5,162 bases of DNA from an uncultured Burkholderiales bacterium (GTDB lineage Bacteria > Pseudomonadota > Gammaproteobacteria > Burkholderiales > Burkholderiaceae_C), in assembly GCA_903953985.1 (NCBI GenBank), contig CAJBLW010000570.1, positions 1-5,162 on the forward strand. Direction: 5' to 3'. How positions within the stretch are numbered: position 1 is the stretch's first letter; each line of letters begins with the position of its first letter. The notes beneath the pieces are model-generated. The model was not told the DNA's origin, did no database searches, and was given only the letters and a program-made list of their open reading frames with translations. Shown here in pieces: positions 1-5,162 of the stretch. The position numbers were made by a program, and so were the translations under genes.

Positions 1-1
1 C

Positions 2-778
2 AACCCCGACCTGCCCGTCCCAGACCCACAGCCTAGCGACCTGGATGACTTGCCCTCTTTCCTGAAAGCCAAGCGCGTGCACGACAGCAAGGTTGACCAC
101 GACGCCGTACTCTGGTCCCTCAAACCAGAACGCGAACAGTTGCGCCGGCTCTGTGCCTACTACATGGCCAACGTATCCATGATCGACGAGGCACTGGGCA
201 AGTTGCTCAAAACCATGGAGAACAAAGGCTACCTGGATGACTCGCTCATCATTTTTTGCTCTGACCACGGCGAAGCCTTGGGTGAGCACGGCCTGTCGCA
301 AAAATGGTCTATGTACGACGCTGTCACGCGCGTACCAGCAATTTTCTGGGCGCCCGGCGAAGTACAGCAAGGCCACCGCCTTGACGGCTTATGCCAACTG
401 TTCGACATTGGCGCGACGGTGCTGGACTGGGCTGGTGTGCCCCAGCCACCTGGTGTGCAAGCTCAAAGCCTGCTCCCGGCCTTGCGCGGCGAAGAATGGA
501 GCGGCCGCAACGCGGTTTTTTCCGAGCAAGCTGGCGATGTGGCCCTGACAGGCGCCAGCCTCTTCACGATGGTCCGCGAAAAACGCTTCAAGCTGGTCCA
601 CATCACTGGCAGCACTGAAGGCCAGTTGTTCGACCTTCAACAAGACCCTAGCGAACTTCACAACCTGTGGGAAGACCCTGCCCACCAGGCCGAGCGGCTG
701 CGATTGCTGCATTTGATTCTTGAGTGGCGAATGCAAAGCTCGGTGCAAACCATGGCCCTGATGGCCAGCGCAAGGTAA
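2..778 (+). CDS. sulfatase-family hydrolase, C-terminal part (5' end outside window)
   Basis: The frame is open from the left edge (codons from base 2 read NPDLPVPDPQ...) to TAA at 776-778. The TTG at 50 is therefore not a convincing start, and the gene continues upstream. What remains is the second half of an alkaline-phosphatase-like sulfatase. A helix typical of the family (YMANVSMIDEALGKLL) precedes a strand ending in S-D-H-G (bases 260-271), whose Asp and His are expected metal ligands. Next come G-E-H-G (281-292) and a Lys at 302-304, the usual sulfate-binding Lys region. The tail has the common LFDLQQDPSELHNL block that closes such proteins. The formylglycine Cys/Ser motif and any signal peptide lie outside the window, so substrate and location cannot be told. 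The D-H-G form also occurs in choline sulfatases and phosphonate monoester hydrolases, so phosphoester or phosphonate activity is possible. It ends 36 nt before the binding-protein gene, suggesting an operon. Confidence 0.93.
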   Translation, partial: NPDLPVPDPQPSDLDDLPSFLKAKRVHDSKVDHDAVLWSLKPEREQLRRLCAYYMANVSMIDEALGKLLKTMENKGYLDDSLIIFCSDHGEALGEHGLSQKWSMYDAVTRVPAIFWAPGEVQQGHRLDGLCQLFDIGATVLDWAGVPQPPGVQAQSLLPALRGEEWSGRNAVFSEQAGDVALTGASLFTMVREKRFKLVHITGSTEGQLFDLQQDPSELHNLWEDPAHQAERLRLLHLILEWRMQSSVQTMALMASAR

Positions 779-802
779 AACCAAAAATATGAGAAACACT
801 TT

Positions 803-809
803 AAGGAGA
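803..809 (+). promoter_or_regulatory. ribosome binding site of the Bug-family gene
   Basis: AAGGAGA is a near-perfect Shine-Dalgarno sequence, 5 nt before the ATG at 815. It fixes the start of the binding protein. The 36-nt gap between genes shows no clear promoter or terminator. Confidence 0.85.
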
Positions 810-814
810 CAAAG

Positions 815-898
815 ATGACGTCAAAATTAATTCGCAGACTTGCATTCAAACTGATGACCGGGACAAGCTTGGCTCTTTTTTCTTACTCAGCAATGGCT
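815..898 (+). other. signal peptide of the Bug-family binding protein
   Basis: Residues 1-28 have a positively charged start (K4, R7, R8, K12), a hydrophobic stretch TGTSLALFSYSAMA and an A-x-A cleavage site before Trp29. No lipobox cysteine is present, so this is a Sec/SPase I signal giving a soluble periplasmic protein rather than a lipoprotein. Confidence 0.88.
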
Positions 899-1774
899 TG
901 GCCAAACAAGCCTATACAACTGCTGGTGGGCTTTCCTGCAGGTGGATCCGTTGATGTACTGGCCCGCGCTTTCAGTGAGGTTTTGTCGCGCCAACTCGGT
1001 CAAAACGCAGTGGTCATTAACCGCGACGGTGCGGGAGGCACCATTGCAACGGGTGTCGTTGCCAAAGCCGATGATGCACATACCTTGATGTTTGGCCCGG
1101 CCGGCCCGTTGGTGCTGCAGCCACACATCAAGACCAGCCTTCCGTATAAGCCCAGCGACATGATCGGCATTTGCCAGACGTTCGTGAACAACTACGCTCT
1201 GGTAACCCCGCAGGGCAGCAAGTACCGCAGCCTGCGCGACGTGCTCAACGATCCGGATGCCAAAGGTGCCGGCGTGACCTACGGTGCCGGTGGCATTGGC
1301 ACTATGCCCCACATCGGGGCCGTGATGTTCTCGCAGCAAAGCGGTGCAGCGATGCGCGTGGTTCCCTACCGCGGCGACCCGCCCATGACCCTGGCACTGA
1401 AGTCGGGCGAGTTGCAGTTGGCCGTGCTGTCGGTTGGCGCAGCCCAAGCCCAGGGCTTTCGCATACTGGGCGTTTTCACCCCCAGTCGCCTGACCGAAGC
1501 GCCCGATGCGCCGACCATGACCGAGCAAGGGGTGCCGGTAGTGGCCCAGGTGTTTGGTGGTCTGTTCGCGCCTAAGGGCCTGCCGGCCGAAGCGATCAAG
1601 TCCTTGCAAGGCGCCTGCCAGGAAGCAGTTCGTAGCGAACGCTACGTGAGCGCCACCAAAGCCTCACAGCAGGAAGTGCTTTACCGCGGCAGCGAGGTCT
1701 TCAGCAAGGCGCTGGCCACCGAGTACGAGGCCATGGGCCAGACCCTGCGCAAGGCCGACCTCAAGCTCGATTGA
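815..1774 (+). CDS. tripartite tricarboxylate transporter substrate-binding protein (Bug/TctC family)
   Basis: This is a complete 319-residue periplasmic binding protein, the usual length for the family. It would deliver a ligand, typically a small carboxylate, to a TctA/TctB membrane pair. The N-terminus is a classic signal peptide: basic MTSKLIRR, a hydrophobic core, then A-M-A at 26-28 with cleavage before Trp29. The mature protein begins WPNKPI, as in most Bug proteins. Family motifs follow in order: FPAGGSVDVLAR (40-51, Asp47 being the conserved ligand-contact position), GAGGTIA (about 70-76), a glycine-rich loop GAGGIG, and VPYRG (183-187). The C-terminal lobe contains APDAPTMTEQGVP and FAPKGLP, also typical. 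An oddity is that the usual PDGYT turn after the GAGG helix is replaced by KADDAHT (84-90), which may affect the pocket. The ligand cannot be read from sequence. No TctA or TctB gene is in view, so this may be an orphan that shares membrane components. Lying between sulfatase genes, it may bind a sulfate ester or its desulfated product (inference). Confidence 0.95.
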   Translation: MTSKLIRRLAFKLMTGTSLALFSYSAMAWPNKPIQLLVGFPAGGSVDVLARAFSEVLSRQLGQNAVVINRDGAGGTIATGVVAKADDAHTLMFGPAGPLVLQPHIKTSLPYKPSDMIGICQTFVNNYALVTPQGSKYRSLRDVLNDPDAKGAGVTYGAGGIGTMPHIGAVMFSQQSGAAMRVVPYRGDPPMTLALKSGELQLAVLSVGAAQAQGFRILGVFTPSRLTEAPDAPTMTEQGVPVVAQVFGGLFAPKGLPAEAIKSLQGACQEAVRSERYVSATKASQQEVLYRGSEVFSKALATEYEAMGQTLRKADLKLD

Positions 1775-1779
1775 TTCCG

Positions 1780-4017
1780 ATGATCAAGCCCCCCACTTTT
1801 GGCGGTCGGATCGGCCGTACCTGGCGCGAATCGCAGCCCTGGTGGCCTGCACCCGACACGGCGCCCGCTGGCGCGCCCAACATCCTGTTCATCGTGCTGG
1901 ACGATGTCGGCTACTCCGATCTCGGCTGCTACGGCTCCGAAATCGAGACGCCGTGTATGGATGCCCTGGCTGGCGGTGGTTTGCGTTACAGCAATTTCCA
2001 CGTGACTGCCATGTGCTCGCCGACTCGCGCCGCGCTGATCACGGGTCGCAACGCACATGCGGTGGGCATGGGTGCCATAGCAGAATGGTCGACCGGCTTT
2101 CCAGGCTACCAAGGTCGCATCAAGCCGCAGGCCGCTACGATTGCCCAGATGCTGGCACCACATGCCTACAGCAGCTATGCGGTTGGTAAGTGGCACCTGG
2201 CCAACATGGGCGATTACCCCACTGGCGGCTCACGCGACTTCTGGCCGCTGGGCAAGGGATTCAACCGCTGGTATGGTTTCCTGGGTGGCTTCATAGACCA
2301 CTGGAACCCCGATCTTCACGAGGACAACCATCCGGTGCAGCTTGAACCGCGAGAGGGCTACCACCTGACTGAGGACCTCGTAGACCACGCTATCAGCTAC
2401 GTGCGCGACCATGTCACATCCGTCCCGGGCAAGCCCTGGCTCACCTACCTTGCCCTGGGCGCCGGTCATTGGCCTCTGCACGTGCCACAAGAATGGATAG
2501 AAAAATACCGGGGCCGCTATAACGCAGGATGGGACGCCGTGCGCGAGCAGAGACTGGCGCGCCAAAAAACAATGGGCCTGGTGCCCGGCGATACCCTGCT
2601 GGCCCCTCCCAATCCGAGTGTGCAAGCCTGGGAATCGCTGGCGCCCCCAGAGCGTGCGCTGTGCGCCCGACTGCAGGAAACCTACGCGGGCTTCCTCTCG
2701 CACGCTGACGCGCAGATAGGCCGACTGGTCGACTACCTGGCCTTAACTGGCCAGTTGGAAAACACGGCCATCGTGCTGCTATCTGACAACGGCGCCTCCG
2801 GCGAGGGCGGACCGACCGGTGCTGTCAACATCCGCCGGCATATGAGCATGGAGCGCGAGACGATCGAGTACGGCCTCGCACATATCGACAAGATCGGCAC
2901 CCAGTACTCCTTTCCACACTATCCAATGGGATGGGCACAGGCATCCAACACGCCGCTCAAGTGGTTCAAGCGAAACACCCATGGCGGCGGAATCCGCGCG
3001 CCGTTGGTTGTCCACTGGCCCGCGGGAATCCGCGATGCTGGCGGCATCCGTCACCAATATCACCATGTCAGTGACGTGGTTCCCACCTTGCTGGACGTCC
3101 TGGGCGTGCAACCGCCAGAGGTCCACGCGGGTCACGCGCAGATGCCGCTGCACGGTATCAGCATGGTGTACTCCTTCGACCGGGCCGACCTCCCGACTCG
3201 CAAGCAGACCCAGCACTTCGAGATGGCTGGCGACCGCGCGATCTGGCATCGCGGCTGGAAGGCGGTGGCCCGCCATAAAAAGGGTGAGGATTTCGATGCC
3301 GACCGCTGGGAGCTTTATCACCTTGACCAGGACTTTGCTGAGATTGAAGATCTGGCGGGCCAGCATCCGCAGAAGGTGCAAGAGCTGGTGGACCTTTGGT
3401 GGGAGGAGGCGCATCGTTACGGCGTTTTGCCACTGGACGACCGCGACGTCGAACGCTCACTGGAATGGTCGCGGCAGCAGGTCCCTCGGAGCTTCAAATT
3501 GCAAGCCGGCATGGCCCGACTGGACCGCCAACTGGTGCCGCCTATCAACGACCGCAGCTGGCGTCTGCGGGCGCAATTGCGTGAAGTGCAGCCTACGGCC
3601 CGTGGCATCGTAGTTGCCTGCGGCAGCCGCTTCGGCGGCTACCAACTCCACTGCCAGGGCGGCAAGGCAGTCTTCACTTATGCCGTCCATGAAAGCCTGT
3701 CCCATCGCCTCGAAGTCAATCTGCCCCCGGGTAGCGCCACGCTGGAGGTAACCTTCGCCCGCACAGGTGAACGTACAGGCAGATTCGACTTGTGGGCTAA
3801 TGGGATACACGGCGGAGCGGCGCAAGTCGCGCGAACCTGGCTGATCTTCGGAATGACCGGGGGCTTGACCTGCGGCGAAGGCAACATTCCCGTGACAGAC
3901 GAATGCCTTCCCCCGGCAACAGTGTCTGGTCTGACCATCGCGGAAGTGGTCATCGAGGTAGAGGCAGATTCGCAGGCGGAGACGAACGCATTCGGCGCAG
4001 TCCTTCAGGAACAATGA
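1780..4017 (+). CDS. large arylsulfatase (AtsA-type, Cys-type formylglycine sulfatase)
   Basis: A complete sulfatase of about 745 residues, expected to hydrolyse sulfate monoesters. Numbered from the ATG at 1780, it has metal ligands Asp41-Asp42 (FIVLDD), the formylglycine motif C79-S-P-T-R83, Lys137 and His139 in GKWHL, His230 in GAGHWPLH, the second metal pair Asp336-Asn337 (LSDNG), and Lys394 in the NTPLKWFK segment. These match the catalytic set known for Pseudomonas aeruginosa arylsulfatase, so the enzyme looks intact. The catalytic domain spans about 33-530. Residues about 600-742 form a second, beta-rich domain (from GIVVACGSRFGGY), which makes it longer than the 536-aa AtsA and like the large arylsulfatases of about 750-780 aa. 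There is no signal peptide, so it is probably cytoplasmic. Start: ATG 1780 lies 5 nt past the upstream stop and gives MIKPPTFGGRIGRT. A TTG at 1771 overlaps that stop as TTGA and is the alternative (748 aa). Neither has a good ribosome binding site, suggesting translational coupling to the binding-protein gene. The natural substrate is unknown. Confidence 0.95.
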   Translation: MIKPPTFGGRIGRTWRESQPWWPAPDTAPAGAPNILFIVLDDVGYSDLGCYGSEIETPCMDALAGGGLRYSNFHVTAMCSPTRAALITGRNAHAVGMGAIAEWSTGFPGYQGRIKPQAATIAQMLAPHAYSSYAVGKWHLANMGDYPTGGSRDFWPLGKGFNRWYGFLGGFIDHWNPDLHEDNHPVQLEPREGYHLTEDLVDHAISYVRDHVTSVPGKPWLTYLALGAGHWPLHVPQEWIEKYRGRYNAGWDAVREQRLARQKTMGLVPGDTLLAPPNPSVQAWESLAPPERALCARLQETYAGFLSHADAQIGRLVDYLALTGQLENTAIVLLSDNGASGEGGPTGAVNIRRHMSMERETIEYGLAHIDKIGTQYSFPHYPMGWAQASNTPLKWFKRNTHGGGIRAPLVVHWPAGIRDAGGIRHQYHHVSDVVPTLLDVLGVQPPEVHAGHAQMPLHGISMVYSFDRADLPTRKQTQHFEMAGDRAIWHRGWKAVARHKKGEDFDADRWELYHLDQDFAEIEDLAGQHPQKVQELVDLWWEEAHRYGVLPLDDRDVERSLEWSRQQVPRSFKLQAGMARLDRQLVPPINDRSWRLRAQLREVQPTARGIVVACGSRFGGYQLHCQGGKAVFTYAVHESLSHRLEVNLPPGSATLEVTFARTGERTGRFDLWANGIHGGAAQVARTWLIFGMTGGLTCGEGNIPVTDECLPPATVSGLTIAEVVIEVEADSQAETNAFGAVLQEQ

Positions 4018-4053
4018 CCCCACTCACCACGCTGGGCGGCTTTTTCTGCTGCT

Positions 4054-4066
4054 TTTGATAATCAAA
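4054..4066 (+). promoter_or_regulatory. 13-bp palindrome TTTGATAATCAAA, possible operator or promoter element
   Basis: TTTGAT-A-ATCAAA is a perfect inverted repeat of 6-bp arms around one base, in the 80-nt gap before the third sulfatase. It contains GATAAT (4057-4062), which matches 5 of 6 bases of the -10 consensus, but no good -35 box lies about 17 bp upstream. It is AT-rich against a GC-rich background. It may be a regulator site or a weak promoter; chance remains quite possible. Confidence 0.3.
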
Positions 4067-4080
4067 TGCGTATGCCGAGC

Positions 4081-4088
4081 AAGGTGAG
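4081..4088 (+). promoter_or_regulatory. ribosome binding site of the third sulfatase gene
   Basis: AAGGTGAG is a good Shine-Dalgarno match 9 nt before the ATG at 4098. It supports that start, which also gives the short MNKRPNILFIMADD opening typical of cytoplasmic sulfatases. Confidence 0.75.
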
Positions 4089-4097
4089 CTTCACATC

Positions 4098-5162
4098 ATG
4101 AATAAACGCCCCAATATCCTCTTCATCATGGCTGACGACCATGCAGCCAAGGCCATCAGCTGCTACGGGCACGGCATTAACCACACCCCCCACATCGACC
4201 GCCTGGCCAATGAAGGCATGCGGATGAACCACTGCTACGTCAGCAACTCCATCTGCACGCCCAGCCGCGCGGCGATCCTGACCGGCACCTACAACCATGT
4301 GAACGGCGTCATGACACTGGCTGACGGAATCAATAATCGCCTGCCCAATGTGGCCAAGCACCTGCGCGGCAGTGGGTACCAGACTGCGATCTTTGGCAAG
4401 TGGCATCTGGGCGAAGGCCCTGCGCACCAGCCAACAGGCTTTGACGACTGGGCGGTGGTGCCCGGCCAGGGTGACTATAACGACCCAGTGTTCCATGAGC
4501 CTGCTGGCGCCACCAGTTACAAGGGCTATGTGACAGACATCATTACCGACAAATCGTTGGACTGGCTCAAAGCGCGCGACATATCCAAGCCCTTCATGCT
4601 GATGTGCCATCACAAAGCGCCACACCGCTCCTGGGAAAATCATCCGAAGTACAAAGATCACTACACAACAGACATTGCCCTGCCGGATACCTTTGGCGAT
4701 GACTACAAAAACCGCGCCCAAGCAGCTAACCAGGCCAAGATGCGGATTGCCGACGATATGACCTACCGGGATCTCGGTCTGGTGCAGCCCGATGGCGGGC
4801 ATGAGGTTGGCGATCTGCTGGTACCCGACATGCCGGACCGTAAACTGCCCGCGCCGCACGATGTCAGCGCGGTCCGACTGATTGACAAGGACACTGCAGA
4901 GGGCTTTACCTTCGCGTCGCAGGCCGAGTACAACCATTTCAAGTTTCAACGCTACATGAAGCGCTACCTACGCACTATCGCCTCGGTCGATGAGAGCGTT
5001 GGCCGCCTGTTGGACTACCTGGATACCGAGGGGTTGGCCGACAATACGTTGGTGATTTACACCTCAGACCAGGGTTTCTTCCTGGGTGAGCATGGCTGGT
5101 TCGACAAACGCTTCATGTACGAGGAATCGTTCCAGATGCCTTTTGTGGTTCGCTTGCCTAGC
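4098..5162 (+). CDS. sulfatase, Cys-type, N-terminal 355 residues (3' end outside window)
   Basis: The frame is open from ATG 4098 to the right edge (355 codons with no stop), so the gene is cut by the window. It is a second complete active-site half-set: Asp13-Asp14 (FIMADDH), formylglycine motif C53-T-P-S-R57, Lys101 and His103 in FGKWHLG, His residues in the CHHKAPHRSW segment (about 173-182), metal pair Asp324-Gln325 (TSDQGFFLGEHGWFDKR) with His332 and Lys337. This arrangement is typical of a large bacterial sulfatase group that includes sugar-sulfate sulfatases and often ends in a DUF4976-type C-terminal region; that end would lie beyond the window. The protein starts directly at the first core strand with no signal peptide, so it is probably cytoplasmic. 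It is clearly not a recent duplicate of the AtsA-type gene upstream: motif variants, insertions and probable length all differ. Substrate is unknown; a sulfated sugar or other alkyl sulfate is possible. It lies 80 nt after the previous gene and may share its transcript. Confidence 0.95.
   Translation, partial: MNKRPNILFIMADDHAAKAISCYGHGINHTPHIDRLANEGMRMNHCYVSNSICTPSRAAILTGTYNHVNGVMTLADGINNRLPNVAKHLRGSGYQTAIFGKWHLGEGPAHQPTGFDDWAVVPGQGDYNDPVFHEPAGATSYKGYVTDIITDKSLDWLKARDISKPFMLMCHHKAPHRSWENHPKYKDHYTTDIALPDTFGDDYKNRAQAANQAKMRIADDMTYRDLGLVQPDGGHEVGDLLVPDMPDRKLPAPHDVSAVRLIDKDTAEGFTFASQAEYNHFKFQRYMKRYLRTIASVDESVGRLLDYLDTEGLADNTLVIYTSDQGFFLGEHGWFDKRFMYEESFQMPFVVRLPS

Noticed and set aside
50..52. 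TTG at 50 as the start of the first sulfatase
   Set aside because: The frame is open to the left edge with family-like sequence. A protein starting there would lack the metal-binding Asp pair and the formylglycine motif, so the true start is upstream.
887..1609. Minus-strand open frame (240 codons) opposite the Bug-family gene
   Set aside because: It is a shadow of a clear plus-strand gene. The His/Gly/Arg/Gln-rich composition is typical of antisense frames in GC-rich DNA.
3457..4023. Minus-strand open frame (188 codons) over the end of the large arylsulfatase, one of several there
   Set aside because: The plus-strand frame continues through a recognisable C-terminal domain to its stop; the reverse frames show no known motif.
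4028..4056. Possible rho-independent terminator (GCTGGGCGGC followed by T-rich runs) after the large arylsulfatase
   Set aside because: The G-rich stretch has no complementary arm nearby, so no stable hairpin forms before the T run.
4062..4949. Long minus-strand open frame (295 codons) opposite the third sulfatase
   Set aside because: It lies wholly antisense to a frame with intact catalytic motifs. Its translation has no recognisable domain and is explained by the codon bias of the plus-strand gene.
1780..5162. Idea that the two right-hand sulfatases are a recent tandem duplication
   Set aside because: They share only the family-wide motifs. The sequence between motifs, motif variants (CSPTR/DNG against CTPSR/DQG) and domain layout differ.

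Overview
This is a 5.2 kb stretch of protein-coding DNA, with every gene on the plus strand. It carries three different sulfatase-superfamily genes and, between the first and second, one periplasmic solute-binding protein of the tripartite tricarboxylate transporter (TctC/Bug) family. The moderately GC-rich composition and the Bug-type binding protein point to a betaproteobacterium, most likely Burkholderiales (relatives of Bordetella, Variovorax, Comamonas or Polaromonas), where this family is greatly expanded. The taxon is an inference; no marker gene is present.

Layout: (1) 2-778 is the C-terminal part of a sulfatase whose start lies left of the window. (2) After 36 nt with a strong ribosome binding site comes a complete Bug-family binding protein, 815-1774, with a signal peptide. 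(3) Almost abutting it is a complete large arylsulfatase (1780-4017, about 745 aa) of the Pseudomonas AtsA type with an extra C-terminal beta-rich domain. (4) After an 80-nt gap that holds a 13-bp perfect palindrome and a good ribosome binding site, a third sulfatase starts at 4098 and runs off the right edge, still open after 355 codons. The tight spacing of the first three genes suggests one transcription unit. The fourth may be read through or have its own promoter.

Working model (inference): the binding protein captures a carboxylated or sulfated small molecule in the periplasm, and the sulfatases remove sulfate from esters to yield sulfate and/or a carbon skeleton. Both sulfatases whose N-termini are visible lack a signal peptide, so hydrolysis is probably cytoplasmic, after uptake. 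Both also carry the Cys-x-Pro-x-Arg motif that is converted to formylglycine, so a maturation enzyme must be encoded elsewhere. No TctA/TctB membrane subunits, regulator, RNA gene, mobile element or CRISPR array is visible. The clustering of three dissimilar sulfatases with one orphan binding protein is the most notable feature; each individual protein family is well known.
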